Positions 26,248 through 36,179 of a DNA stretch of 64,000 bases are shown one piece after another. The translations under genes and the position numbers were made by a program. Origin of the DNA: Anaerolineales bacterium (GTDB taxonomy: Bacteria; Chloroflexota; Anaerolineae; JAAEKA01); NCBI GenBank assembly GCA_020634615.1, contig JACKBI010000001.1, positions 124,001 through 188,000 on the forward strand, given 5' to 3'. Position 1 is the first letter of the stretch, and each line of letters starts with the position of its first letter. The notes beneath the pieces were generated by a model that saw nothing but the letters and a program-made list of their open reading frames with translations, had not been told where the DNA came from and made no database searches.

Positions 26248-27234
26248 ATGCTCGCACTCGTGACCGGCGCGACCGGATTTGTCGGAGCTAACGTCGTCGA
26301 GGCGCTCAACCGGGCCGGCTGGCAGGTGCGCGCATTACATCGCCGCTCGTCTTCTCTGGCTGCTCTGCAAGGGCTGGCATACCAGCCCGTTCTCGGAGAT
26401 GTTACGGATGCCGGTTCACTTTTGCCGGCCATGGCCGGCTGCGACGCGGTCTTCCACGTGGCAGGGGTAACAGCCGACTACTGGGATCAAAACGTGGAGC
26501 GGTTGCACGCGGTCAACGTTCAGGGGACGAGGAATGTGGTCGAGGCGGCACTGGCCACCAGTGTGCCGCGGCTGGTGCACACCAGCTCGCAGGCTGCGCT
26601 GGGTTTCACTGAAGACGACCGGCCGATCGACGAAACCCACCGCTATAATCTGCCCCCCGAAACGTATCCCTACGGCTACAGCAAACATCTGGCGGAACTG
26701 GAAATACAGCGAGCTGTCGGGCTGGGGCTGCACGCAGTCATCGTCAACCCAACCGTGGTGCTGGGACCGCGCGATGCCACGCTGACCAACAGCCAGATTA
26801 TCATCGAGGTGCAACGCGGCCGCGTGCCACTCGTTCCACCAGGCGGCATCAATGTCGTGGACGCGATCGATCTGGCTCGCGGCCATCTGCTGGCATTGCA
26901 AAACGGCCGGCCCGGAGAGCGTTATCTCCTTGCCGGCCACAACATTAGCAACCTCGATTTGACCCGTCGCATCGCCGCGGCTCTCGCCGTGCGCCCCCCC
27001 AGCGGAAACATTCCCCGCGCACTGATTCGTCCCGTAGGAGCGCTTCTGGATGGCGCCAACCGCCTCTCACCGCGGCGGCTGCCCCTGTCAGGTGACGTGA
27101 TCCGCTTCGGATCGCGCTTTATCTACGCCGCTAACAGCAAAGCAGTTGAAGAACTGGGATTCACCGTGACGCCGCTGGAGACGACCATCCAGCGGGCGGT
27201 CTCGTGGCTGCAGGCGGAGGGTGCGATTCTCTGA
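26248..27234 (+). CDS. NAD-dependent epimerase/dehydratase (dihydroflavonol-reductase-like SDR)
   Basis: The 328-residue protein is an extended SDR: the dinucleotide motif VTGATGFVGANVVEAL at the N-terminus, LGDVTDAGSL, FHVAGVTADYW, a catalytic Tyr-Lys in YPYGYSKHLAELE, and NPTVVLGPRD. The closest group is dihydroflavonol-4-reductase-like or HpnA-like enzymes, which reduce or epimerise sugar or lipid substrates. The substrate cannot be predicted. The stop codon ends at 27234 and the convergent lysC stop begins at 27235, so the genes touch without a spacer. Confidence 0.85.
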   Translation: MLALVTGATGFVGANVVEALNRAGWQVRALHRRSSSLAALQGLAYQPVLGDVTDAGSLLPAMAGCDAVFHVAGVTADYWDQNVERLHAVNVQGTRNVVEAALATSVPRLVHTSSQAALGFTEDDRPIDETHRYNLPPETYPYGYSKHLAELEIQRAVGLGLHAVIVNPTVVLGPRDATLTNSQIIIEVQRGRVPLVPPGGINVVDAIDLARGHLLALQNGRPGERYLLAGHNISNLDLTRRIAAALAVRPPSGNIPRALIRPVGALLDGANRLSPRRLPLSGDVIRFGSRFIYAANSKAVEELGFTVTPLETTIQRAVSWLQAEGAIL

Positions 27235-28650
27235 TCAACCGCCGTTCAGCTCGTTCAACCGAAACGCGGCATGAATACGACGAACTGCCTCGTCGGCGTC
27301 GCCGCGTGCCACCACCAGTGAGATATTACACTCGCTGCTGCCCTGCGCGATGGCGATGACGTTGATGAGCGCTTCGCCCAGTGCACCGAAAATGCGGGCT
27401 GAAATGCCGGGGGTGCCCTTCATCGAGGCGCCAACCACGGCGACAATCACAATCCCCTCCAGCGCGTTGACCCGGTCGATGTGGTGACTGGCGATCTCGC
27501 GTGCCATCTCACCCTCCAGCGCCTCGACCACCGCGGGCTGATCCAGCTCGCGGATCACGAAGCTGATACTTTGTTCCGACGACGACTGGCTGATCATCAG
27601 CACGTTCGCGCCGGCGCGGGCAACCGCGGCGAAGGTGCGCGCGGCGATGCCTGGCACGCCCAGCATTCCCCGGCCCTCGACCGTCACCATGGTCAGCCCC
27701 TTGATGGCTGAGATGGCTTTGGCGACATCCGCAGTGGGCTTCGGTTCCTTGACCACTAACGTGCCGGGATGATCTGGCTCGAAGGTGTTGAGAACGCGAA
27801 TGGCAATGCCGCGTTCCACCGCCGGCAGGATGGTTTTGGGATGCAGCACCTTCGCGCCGTAGAACGCCAGTTCAGCCGCTTCGATGTAGGAGATCTCCCG
27901 GATGGTGCGCGCGTCAGGGACAATTCGCGGATCGGCGGTCAGGATGCCGCTGACGTCGGTCCAGATCTGCACCTCGTCGGCGTTGAGCGCCGCACCCAGA
28001 ATGGCAGCGGAATAGTCGGAGCCGCCGCGCCCCAGCGTGGTACTGATGCCGGCTTCCGTCGCGCCGACGAAGCCAGTCACCACCGGCACGATGCCGCCGC
28101 TGAGCAGCGGCATCAATCGCGCCTGAGCATGACGCGCCGTTGGTTCCTCCAACGGGTTCGCCGACCCGAAGTTGTTGTCGGTCACGATGAGTTCGGCCGC
28201 GTCAACCCACTCGGCCGCGACGCCGTGGGTGCGCAACACGGCGGCCAGCAGCGGCGCAGCCAACCGTTCACCCAAACCGGAGATCACATCCAGACCGCGC
28301 GGCGTCAGTTCGCCCAGCACATCGACGCTGCGGCAAAGACGTTCGAAGCTGTTGAGCCGCGACTCGAAGAGACGGCCCAACGCGGCGCGCTCAACGCCGT
28401 CGTTGATGAGCTGCCCGGCCACCATCTGGTGTTTGGCAAGCAGATCCTCCTGCGCCTCGCGGTAGGGCTTGCGGTCACCGGCAGCCGCGGCTTTGGCGGC
28501 GTTGATCAGCGTGTCGGTGACGCCGCTCATGGCCGAGGTGACCACGATGACCTGCGAATCTTCCTCGCGCGCCCGCGCGACGATCTTTGCGACTTGCCCA
28601 AATGCCTCAACGCTGCCGACCGATGTGCCACCAAATTTCAATACACGCAT
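27235..28650 (-). CDS. lysC: Aspartate kinase with two ACT domains
   Basis: The 471-residue enzyme begins MRVLKFGGTSVGSVEAF, the aspartokinase signature, with FVGATEAGISTTLGRGGSDY, VQIWTDVSGILTADPR and EAAELAFYGAKVLHP. Two ACT domains follow (GLTMVTVEGRGMLGVPGIAA; IVIVAVVGASMKGTPGISAR). It phosphorylates aspartate at the head of the Lys/Thr/Met pathway. The ATG at 28650 is the family start; the frame is open further upstream but runs through the terminator. Its leader contains a SAM-I riboswitch and terminator, so expression should fall when S-adenosylmethionine is plentiful. This ties this copy to methionine supply. Confidence 0.94.
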   Translation of the reverse strand: MRVLKFGGTSVGSVEAFGQVAKIVARAREEDSQVIVVTSAMSGVTDTLINAAKAAAAGDRKPYREAQEDLLAKHQMVAGQLINDGVERAALGRLFESRLNSFERLCRSVDVLGELTPRGLDVISGLGERLAAPLLAAVLRTHGVAAEWVDAAELIVTDNNFGSANPLEEPTARHAQARLMPLLSGGIVPVVTGFVGATEAGISTTLGRGGSDYSAAILGAALNADEVQIWTDVSGILTADPRIVPDARTIREISYIEAAELAFYGAKVLHPKTILPAVERGIAIRVLNTFEPDHPGTLVVKEPKPTADVAKAISAIKGLTMVTVEGRGMLGVPGIAARTFAAVARAGANVLMISQSSSEQSISFVIRELDQPAVVEALEGEMAREIASHHIDRVNALEGIVIVAVVGASMKGTPGISARIFGALGEALINVIAIAQGSSECNISLVVARGDADEAVRRIHAAFRLNELNGG

Positions 28651-28718
28651 GATGATCTTGCGACTCCTTGTCTCCAGGAAATCGCTCTTGCCAGAGGTAG
28701 AACCGGGGTACAGCAAAC

Positions 28719-28739
28719 AAAAAACCCGCATTCGGCGGG
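28719..28739 (-). terminator. Riboswitch-controlled terminator before lysC
   Basis: On the minus strand CCCGC, a 5-nt loop, GCGGG and then six T form a short intrinsic terminator. It lies between the SAM aptamer and lysC, where the expression platform is expected. Confidence 0.65.
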
Positions 28740-28773
28740 CGGGGTAAACGAGCAGGGGATGCGTCATCGTCAT

Positions 28774-28959
28774 CGCCTCTCATCTCCCAGCTTTCGCTGC
28801 CGGAGTTGGCACCGTGGTCAGTGAACAGTGAACAGTGATCAGTGAACAGTTGTCAGTGGCGATCCACTGTTTACTGTTTACTGATTACTGCCTGCTGCTC
28901 ACTACTCTGGTTGCCGAGGTTTCATAGGGCCGGTCCCTCAACCTCTCTGGATAAGAGCG
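28774..28959 (-). ncRNA. SAM-I (S-box) riboswitch with enlarged P3 arm
   Basis: The minus strand reads through the S-box core: CTTATCCAGAGAGGTTGAGG, GGACCGGCCCTATGAAACC, CGGCAACC, then GGTGCCAACTCC and GGGAGATGAGAGGCG. P1 forms between CGCTCTTATC and GATGAGAGGCG with one bulge. The aptamer is about 186 nt against roughly 105-120 usually. The excess is an 84-bp heptamer word hairpin in the loop of P3, between GCAACC and GGTGCC, so the ligand core is intact. Binding of SAM should favour the terminator downstream and switch lysC off. Confidence 0.92.
28820..28903. repeat. Heptamer word-hairpin inside the SAM riboswitch
   Basis: Exactly twelve 7-bp words: AGTGAAC, AGTGAAC, AGTGATC, AGTGAAC, AGTTGTC, AGTGGCG, then ATCCACT, GTTTACT, GTTTACT, GATTACT, GCCTGCT, GCTCACT. 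The apex AGTGG-CGAT-CCACT pairs perfectly; outer words pair mainly through AGT/ACT. Confidence 0.9.
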
Positions 28960-28984
28960 CAGATAGTATTCAGTTATGGCTACG

Positions 28985-29013
28985 ATGGTAACACAGCCGC
29001 TGCTGTTTGTCAA
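28985..29013 (-). promoter_or_regulatory. Promoter of the lysC riboswitch transcript
   Basis: On the minus strand TTGACA (29013-29008) and TACCAT (28990-28985) are separated by 17 bp, placing the start about 15-20 nt before the riboswitch P1 stem. Confidence 0.8.
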
Positions 29014-29118
29014 AACGATTCGCGCATCTCAAGGCAGAAGGCACTTTCGGCTTCTTTCGCTTCGTTTCAGGAGCCTTTGAAACGTACCTTTCGCCCGGGA
29101 GAGACTCGTCACGTCACA

Positions 29119-29601
29119 TCACTCACCAGCGAGATACAGGCTAAACGGCCGGCCGGCAGCGCGGGCCTCCAGGGCCAGCCGCAGCAGGCGCGGGTCGCCG
29201 TCCACCCAGTCCAGTCCGTCCACGTCAGACAACGGCACCCAGATCAGCTCGCCTTCCTCAGATGCACGCACATCGCGCTGCGGCGCGCTGCCAACGGTGA
29301 CGAATACCACCACACCGGGCATCGTACCGTCAGCCAGCGCGGCTGCCTGGCCCAGCCTGCCGTCCACATGCACCACGCCGGCCAACCAGAAGTCAGCGAC
29401 GTCGAGGCCGCTTTCTTCCAACGTCTCGCGGCGGGCGGATTGCAGCACATCCTCGCCCGCTTCGACGTGGCCGCCCAGTCCGTTGACCTTGCCGGGAAAC
29501 AGCCGCTTGTGCAGCGAACGCTGGATCAGAAGGACGTCGTCGCCGTCGAGGATAAAGCAGAGCGTACGGGGAATGACCGGATAGCGTTGGACAGAGGGCA
29601 T
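29119..29601 (-). CDS. Nudix hydrolase, MutT-like
   Basis: The 160-residue protein contains a complete Nudix box, GHVEAGEDVLQSARRETLEE followed by SGL, near residues 45-67. FILDGDDVLLIQRS and LFPGKVNGLGG precede it. Such enzymes hydrolyse nucleoside diphosphates linked to another moiety; MutT/8-oxo-dGTPase-like activity is the usual annotation. A second Nudix domain occurs at 34393-35502 but the two are not close. The gene stands between lysC and the aldo/keto reductase without clear operon ties. Confidence 0.85.
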   Translation of the reverse strand: MPSVQRYPVIPRTLCFILDGDDVLLIQRSLHKRLFPGKVNGLGGHVEAGEDVLQSARRETLEESGLDVADFWLAGVVHVDGRLGQAAALADGTMPGVVVFVTVGSAPQRDVRASEEGELIWVPLSDVDGLDWVDGDPRLLRLALEARAAGRPFSLYLAGE

Positions 29602-29624
29602 CGCTGGCTAATCTCGTGTTCATT

Positions 29625-29687
29625 AGAAACCGGGTGTATGAATGCACCGAATCGAGCGTGTTGGCGACACCAAAACACCCGGTTTCT
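29625..29687. repeat. Inverted repeat, GAAACCGGGTGT family
   Basis: Perfect 13-bp arms (AGAAACCGGGTGT and complement) frame 37 bp between the aldo/keto reductase and Nudix genes. It could end the reductase transcript but lacks a T tract. Confidence 0.75.
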
Positions 29688-29698
29688 ATGTGCGCTGG

Positions 29699-30694
29699 CT
29701 AGCTGGCAAGAATGGTTTCGATGGCAGCCAGTTCCTCATCGCTGAAGGCGAGATTGTCCAGCGCGGCGACTGCCTCTTCGATCTGGTAAACCTTGCTGGC
29801 GCCGATGAGCGCCGAGGTCATCCCCGGATGGCGCAGCACCCAGGCGATAGCCAGTTGCGCCATGGTTTGGCCGCGCGCCGCAGCGATTTCGTTCAACTGA
29901 CGAACCCTGGCGATGCGATCTTCGGTTACCTTGTCGCCCCAGTGGAACGCGCCGGCCAGCTTGACTGCCCGCGAGTCGCCGGGCAAGTCCTTGAGGTACT
30001 TGTCGGTGAGTATCCCCTGGCAGAGCGGCGAAAAGGCGATGCAGCCAATGCCCTCTTCGGCCAGCACGTCCAGCAGGCCATTCTCGATCCAGCGGTCGAA
30101 CATGTTGTAGCGCGGCTGGTGAATGAGACAGGGCGTGCCCAGATCGCGCAGGATCGCGGCTGCTTGCCGCGTTTGTTCCGGGCTGTAGGTCGAGATGCCG
30201 GCGTAGATCGCCTTGCCGCTGCGCACGATGTGGTCCAGCGCGCCCAGCGTCTCTTCCATCGGCGTGTTGGGGTCAGGGCGGTGGCTATAGAAAATGTCCA
30301 CGTAGTCCAATCCCATGCGCTTGAGGCTCTGGTCAAGGCTGGCGATCAGGTACTTGCGCGATCCCCATTCGCCGTACGGGCCGGGCCACATGTAGTATCC
30401 AGCCTTGCTGGAGATCACCAGCTCGTCGCGGTAGCGGTGCAGATCCTTGGCCAGGATGCGGCCGAATGTCTCCTCCGCTGAGCCGGGCGGCGGGCCGTAG
30501 TTGTTAGCCAGGTCGAAGTGGGTGATGCCGAGATCGAACGCGCGGTGAACCATGGCGCGCCCGTTCTCGAACGAGTCGATGCCGCCGAAGTTGTACCACA
30601 GCCCCAGCGTGATGGCGGGCAGCTTCAGGCCGCTGCGGCCCGAGCGGCGGTAGGTCATGGAGTCGTAGCGTGAGTCGGATGGTAGATAAGTCAT
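29699..30694 (-). CDS. Aldo/keto reductase (YghZ/KCNAB-like)
   Basis: The 331-residue protein matches the YghZ (GAP reductase) group: FGGIDSFENGRAMVHRAFDL, FDLANNYGPPPGSAEETFGR, ISSKAGYYMWPGPYGEWGSR, DIFYSHRPDPNTPMEETLG and a C-terminal NADPH-binding ALIGASKVYQIEEAV. The Asp, Tyr, Lys and His tetrad residues are visible. YghZ reduces L-glyceraldehyde-3-phosphate and methylglyoxal-like aldehydes with NADPH. It appears monocistronic. Confidence 0.9.
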   Translation of the reverse strand: MTYLPSDSRYDSMTYRRSGRSGLKLPAITLGLWYNFGGIDSFENGRAMVHRAFDLGITHFDLANNYGPPPGSAEETFGRILAKDLHRYRDELVISSKAGYYMWPGPYGEWGSRKYLIASLDQSLKRMGLDYVDIFYSHRPDPNTPMEETLGALDHIVRSGKAIYAGISTYSPEQTRQAAAILRDLGTPCLIHQPRYNMFDRWIENGLLDVLAEEGIGCIAFSPLCQGILTDKYLKDLPGDSRAVKLAGAFHWGDKVTEDRIARVRQLNEIAAARGQTMAQLAIAWVLRHPGMTSALIGASKVYQIEEAVAALDNLAFSDEELAAIETILAS

Positions 30695-30721
30695 GACGTT
30701 GTATTGTCCTTGCTTGCAATG

Positions 30722-31477
30722 TCAACAGTTGACGTAGATAGTTGGGCTTTGATTGCCTCGCTTCAAATACTGCTGAACTGAACGCCCACGATACTTGCCA
30801 CGGACATCGTCTGCCGCGACGCGGCCGTCGAACTCCCAACGACTGGTCGTATCGCGCTGTGACAGATCGCGTGTGGAGTACGGGAGGGTACGGGCTGGAT
30901 GCCACTCCTGAATCTCGTAGACTTCGCGCACGACGCCCTCGAAAGTCGCCAGTGCATATTCTGCGCCGGTTCTCCGCGGCCCAACTCGCCAGATGCCTCG
31001 GGTTGCCTCCTGTAGCTCCAGCGGCGTCATGTTGTGTCGATAGAGCTTGTTGACACGAATCAACAGGACGGGATCCACGATGGACACGGGCTCTGCGGCG
31101 TAGTATCCGATGAGGTGATCAAGAGTCATTCGTCCCAACTGGAGGCTTTTCCAGCCACGTACAGCATTGGAAAGCGCACCAATACCCAACAGATCGATGG
31201 CTGCGGCTTCGATGCGGAAGGCTGCTTCTTCCTCTTTGAGACCATGCGCTAGGATGTCCAGCCGAGGTTTCATCCCGGCGGTCTCAATCTCTGAGATGAT
31301 GCGCACCTTGTCCGAGTCTTTTTGATCATCGAAGTGAGCGAAAACACGATCCCCCTTGCCCTTTCCAACGTAGAATGGCCGATTGTCTCGTGGATCAACG
31401 TAGAGGTAAACGTACCAACCCAAACGTTCCGCAACACCAGGTGGTAGATGGTCGAAAAGTACAGGGGAGCTAGTCAC
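30722..31477 (-). CDS. GIY-YIG nuclease-domain protein
   Basis: The product is about 251 residues from the GTG at 31477. The GIY-YIG core is near the N-terminus: GWYVYLYVDPRDNRPFYVGK then GKGDRVFAHFDD, followed by EIETAGMKPRLDILAHGLKE. The layout is like LEM3/ankyrin-type or DUF-fused GIY-YIG proteins rather than UvrC. The C-terminal 150 residues are unrecognised (GVVREVYEIQEWHPA). It overlaps the HigA-remnant end by 8 bp. Role unknown; such genes are common in defence and mobile regions. An in-frame ATG at 31537 would overlap the remnant further. Confidence 0.72.
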   Translation of the reverse strand: MTSSPVLFDHLPPGVAERLGWYVYLYVDPRDNRPFYVGKGKGDRVFAHFDDQKDSDKVRIISEIETAGMKPRLDILAHGLKEEEAAFRIEAAAIDLLGIGALSNAVRGWKSLQLGRMTLDHLIGYYAAEPVSIVDPVLLIRVNKLYRHNMTPLELQEATRGIWRVGPRRTGAEYALATFEGVVREVYEIQEWHPARTLPYSTRDLSQRDTTSRWEFDGRVAADDVRGKYRGRSVQQYLKRGNQSPTIYVNC

Positions 31478-31664
31478 GATCAGGTATCCTGAGTTCAGTA
31501 ACGGCAAGCAACTCTTGGCCCATCGCATCCTCAGCAATCTTCAGGTCGCAAGCCGTCTGAAGGTTGAGCCAGTACTGCGGCGGTTGTCCCAGAGCGCGGC
31601 TAAAACGCAAGGCCAACTCGGCTGTGACGGGGCGCGCACTGTTGATCAGATGCGACACGCGCAT
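31470..31664 (-). pseudogene. HigA-type antitoxin remnant (N-terminus lost)
   Basis: This 64-residue frame starts inside an HTH_XRE/HigA domain: MRVSHLINSARPVTAELALR and ALGQPPQYWLNLQTACDLK. The first half of the helix-turn-helix found in relatives (HPGE ... ISQAQFARAIGVSP) is missing; an in-frame stop (TAG) lies two codons upstream of its ATG. The YhcG gene ends 33 bp upstream, so the loss may reflect insertion or recombination there. The segment resembles the second HigA at 32857-33096 (about 65% identity over the shared 40 residues). Confidence 0.7.
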
Positions 31665-31696
31665 AAGCTACGACACCAGGTGCTGAACTGCCTGTT

Positions 31697-32743
31697 CTAC
31701 GCCTCACGCATTACCTTCCTCTCCACCGCCCTGAGCTCTGTCTCCAACTGCTCCACCGTTGGCAGGCTGCCTTTCAGATATTCGGGCAACACCTGCGCCA
31801 GACGATACTCTGCAACGCCAAGCGGTTTGGCTACGTCGCGCAGAGCATATTCGACGATGACGTTGTTCTTGCTCTTGCACAACAGGATGCCAATTGTCGG
31901 ATTGTCTTGTGCGTGGCCCAAAAGATCATCTACCGCTGAACAGTAGAAATTGAGTTTGCCCGCGTATTCAGGTTTGAACGCGCCCATCTTCAGATCAACA
32001 ACTACATAGCAGCGCAGCTTGAGATGGTAGAACAGCAAGTCGATATAGAAGTCCTCACCGCCGACATCGAGCCGATGCTGGCTGCCCACGAAGGCGAAGC
32101 CGGCGCCAAGTTCCAGCATGAAACCCTGCAGATGGTCCAGCAGCCCGCGCTCCAGGTCGCGTTCGACCGCCTCGTCGTGCAGGGTGAGGAAGTCGAAGTT
32201 GTAGGGATCCTTGAGCAGTTGCTGGGCCAACTCGGACGCCGGTGCAGGCAAGGTGCGTGCAAAATTGGTGATAGCCTTCCCTTGCCGTTCGTGCAGGCTG
32301 GTCTCGATCTGTGCCTCTAACACGGCCCGGCTCCAGCCATGCTCAAGGCAAGCACGGATATACCACTCGCGCAGTTCGGGGTCCTTGAGTCGGGTAAAGA
32401 TCACTACATTGTGGTACCAGGGCAATTGTCCAGCAGCTTGCTGGACAAATTGCTCATCCTGATACGCTCCAGCGAATGCGCGCATGTAGAAAAGATTGGC
32501 TCGAGACAGCCCGCGCATGTCAGGGAACTCATGGCGCAGGTCCGCCGCCAGCCGTTCGATGACCTTGGCGCCCCAACCCTCGCGCTCCTGTCGCTCCAAA
32601 ATCGTCCGCCCGATCTCCCAGTAGAGCTGGATGAGATCGCGATTCACTGCCAGTATAGCCTGCAAGCGCGCCGAGCGAATGCGCGTCTTGAGTTGTTCGA
32701 GCAGTTCCACGTAGCCTGGAGAGAACTCAAGTGAACTTGTCAT
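31697..32743 (-). CDS. YhcG-family PDDEXK nuclease (DUF1016)
   Basis: The 348-residue protein has the DUF1016 N-terminal domain (LQAILAVNRDLIQLYWEIGR, SRANLFYMRAFAGAYQ, LPWYHNVVIFTRLKDPE) and the C-terminal PDDEXK nuclease domain (ELGAGFAFVGSQHRLDVGGE, YIDLLFYHLKLRCYVVVDLK, GKLNFYCSAVDD, IGILLCKSKNNVIVEYAL). The D-x-K in VVVDLK fits the catalytic core. YhcG-type proteins are linked to restriction and defence islands. It is flanked by HigA-like pieces, forming a small accessory patch beside the trp operon. Confidence 0.9.
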   Translation of the reverse strand: MTSSLEFSPGYVELLEQLKTRIRSARLQAILAVNRDLIQLYWEIGRTILERQEREGWGAKVIERLAADLRHEFPDMRGLSRANLFYMRAFAGAYQDEQFVQQAAGQLPWYHNVVIFTRLKDPELREWYIRACLEHGWSRAVLEAQIETSLHERQGKAITNFARTLPAPASELAQQLLKDPYNFDFLTLHDEAVERDLERGLLDHLQGFMLELGAGFAFVGSQHRLDVGGEDFYIDLLFYHLKLRCYVVVDLKMGAFKPEYAGKLNFYCSAVDDLLGHAQDNPTIGILLCKSKNNVIVEYALRDVAKPLGVAEYRLAQVLPEYLKGSLPTVEQLETELRAVERKVMREA

Positions 32744-32856
32744 GGCTTGCCTCCGCGCCGGTATCAGGTATCAACCGAATACGGATCGCCGAATGCCGAG
32801 TTGGTCCATCAAGACATCTACGGAGATGTTGCGCGATTGCGCCAGGGCAACCAGGT

Positions 32857-33096
32857 TCACCAAACGTTCGGCATCGGCTGCTTCGACCAGTACTGCGGCG
32901 ACTGGCCGAATGCACGTCCGAAACGCAGAGCAAGCTTAGCCGTTACAGGACGCGACCCGTTGACGACGTGGGATATCCGCATAGGAGATACGCCAATCGC
33001 GCGTGCAAACTGCGCTTGAGAGATCCCCCAGTCAGTCAGGATCTCGGCCAGAAGCTCGCCTGGATGAATTGGAGATAGACCACTATCAATCGGCAT
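32857..33096 (-). CDS. HigA-type HTH antitoxin, frameshifted C-terminus
   Basis: Residues 1-68 form a normal HigA/VapI antitoxin: SPIHPGELLAEILTDWGISQ, AQFARAIGVSPMRISHVVNG, SRPVTAKLALRFGRAFGQSP. After QYW the frame runs into an unrelated short tail and stops at 79 residues. A different reading frame continues with VEAADAERLVNLVALAQSRN to about 32768, which looks coding (perhaps another antitoxin end). So the gene is either frameshifted or a chimera. No HigB toxin partner is visible nearby. The 68 bp downstream of trpB lie beyond it. Confidence 0.7.
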   Translation of the reverse strand: MPIDSGLSPIHPGELLAEILTDWGISQAQFARAIGVSPMRISHVVNGSRPVTAKLALRFGRAFGQSPQYWSKQPMPNVW

Positions 33097-33164
33097 GGTT
33101 CACACAATTCCTTATCCTCAACCTGGTTGAATTATAGTTAATCCCGCCAAACCTGCCAAGCCCA

Positions 33165-34392
<1,228 letters not shown>

Positions 34393-34400
<8 letters not shown>

Positions 34401-35502
34401 TCAATCGGGCCTCTTTTTCTTGTTGTGCGATATCACGTGTCGCAACGATGAAATCAGTCTTGCCATCGGTGTAGCTGTCAATCTTGTCAGCGTAGCGCAG
34501 CACAAGGTCGCGCTTCAGCGCGCCGTAGGCCGCCGCCTCGTCAGGATGCGCCCGCAGGTATTCCACAAAGTCCAGATGGTTGGCGATTTCCGGGTTGTCA
34601 ACCTGGTAGACATGCACGTTGAACATGCGCCGCTCACCGTCGCAGAGGTTGAAAAAGCGCCGGCCGGCAATGCCATATTCGCCCTTGGGGATGTAGCCCA
34701 GCGCACTCATCAGGTCGTTCAGGTTGTCCACCGCCTCGATGTCGTACACGACCGGCATGATGTCGATCACCGGTTTCGCCCAGATGCCGGGCACGGATGT
34801 GCTGCCCATGTGGTGGATCGCGGCCAGTTGCTCGCCAAAGATGACGGCCAGCCGCGCCGCCTCAGCCTCGAACAGCAGCGGCCAGGTCGGGTCGTACGCC
34901 ACCACCTCCAGATTGTGCTGCTTGCCCAGCAGCATCGGCTCGCAGCGCAGCAGAGCCAGCGCGCTGTCGCCGTCGCTGATCCGTCCGTCGCGCGCCATCT
35001 GCATCGCCTGCGCGACAGGCACAAGATGTACCTCGCTGAGTTCGGTCGCTTCCAGGTCGGTCGCACCGTTGATGTGCGCTCCCTGGGCGATGAATACTGT
35101 GCAACGGGCGTCGGATGTGCCGTTCATCGCGTAAAACCAGCCGATCATATTCAACGAGCGGCACACGGCGCCGGTCTCCTCGGCCAGTTCCTGGCGCGCC
35201 ACCTCTTCCGTCGAGACGTCCGGCTTGTCGCCCAGCCCGCCGGCCGGCAGTTCCCAGCACCAATCGTCCACGGCGTAGCGGTAGGACCGCAGCAGGATAA
35301 TCTGGCCGTCATCGGTGACCGGCACGACGGTGACGAAGCCCGGGTGCTCCTGGTAGGTGAAGGTGATTTCCTGGCCGGCCGGCAGCACGACCTGGTCCTG
35401 GCGCAGATTGTGCCAGTGGCTCTGGTAGAGCCGGCTGGTAGCGATGCGCTGCCAGCCCAGGCTTTCCCCCAGCGGCTTGTCGTCATTCAAAGGATAAGTC
35501 AT
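34393..35502 (-). CDS. Nudix hydrolase fused to GrpB-like nucleotidyltransferase domain
   Basis: The 369-residue product joins two domains. Residues 1-190 are an ADP-ribose-pyrophosphatase-like Nudix domain (LLRSYRYAVDDWCWELPAGG, then VARQELAEETGAVC, with the REL-xE-ExG box written as RQELAEETG). Residues about 200-369 are GrpB/UPF0157 (VVAYDPTWPLLFEAEAARLA, IHHMGSTSVPGIWAKPVIDI, FNVHVYQ). GrpB is distantly related to nucleotidyltransferases and relatives are implicated in CoA or nucleotide metabolism. Finding both in one chain, coupled to trpB, is unusual. The ATG at 35502 is chosen; a start 6 codons upstream is possible. Confidence 0.85.
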
Positions 35503-35541
35503 ACGTTCCTTCCCTCGCACTCGTCAATCGCGCGCCACGTT

Positions 35542-36159
35542 TCACGCCTCACGCTCGACGTTCCCAAACCACTCGCGTTGCAACTCCTGCCAGCGCTCCG
35601 GCAGCGGCACGATGGACGCCTGCAGGCTGCCGCCGTTGATCTCCAGCATGCCCACCGACACGTATTGCCCCGGCTGCGTGCGCCGGTCGAGGATGTTGAT
35701 GTACGCGCTGCCGGGATTGGCCACGAGGGTGCCGTTGACGTCACCGATGAATGGCCGGTGGACGTGGCCGCAGACGATGCAGTCCACGTTCTCGCCCTCG
35801 AAGCGACGCACCACGCTGACGTAGAAGCGCGGCGCGAGAAACCAGCGTTGGCCGAAGAACATGTTCCAGGTGAAGCCGGGCCATTCCAGCCAGCGCGGCC
35901 GGTTGCCATGCACCAGCCCGATGCGCTTGCCGCCCAACTCCAGCACCTGCTGCACCGGCAGGTGATCCAATCCCTGATCCTGGTCACCGCGCACCGCAAT
36001 CACCGGCGCGATCTGCTCCAGAATCGAGATCACATCCGGCCCGGTCAGGTCGCCGGCGTGCAGAATCAGGTCAACCCCCTCGAACACCTGAAAGATGGCC
36101 GGATGCAGACGGGTTGCCACGGTGGGGAAATGGGTGTCGCTGATCAGTCCAACGCGCAT
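35542..36159 (-). CDS. YfcE/MJ0936-type metallophosphoesterase
   Basis: The 205-residue protein carries the calcineurin-like motifs in order: GLISDTHFP, ILHAGDLTG, AVRGDQDQG, GLVHGNRPRW, IVCGHVHRPF. YfcE-type enzymes hydrolyse phosphodiesters with Mn2+; the physiological substrate is unknown. It lies in the trp operon between trpF and the Nudix-GrpB gene, 39 bp from the latter. Its presence there is not explained by tryptophan synthesis. Confidence 0.9.
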   Translation of the reverse strand: MRVGLISDTHFPTVATRLHPAIFQVFEGVDLILHAGDLTGPDVISILEQIAPVIAVRGDQDQGLDHLPVQQVLELGGKRIGLVHGNRPRWLEWPGFTWNMFFGQRWFLAPRFYVSVVRRFEGENVDCIVCGHVHRPFIGDVNGTLVANPGSAYINILDRRTQPGQYVSVGMLEINGGSLQASIVPLPERWQELQREWFGNVEREA

Positions 36160-36179
36160 TGGGTTGCCTCGCTTGTGTC

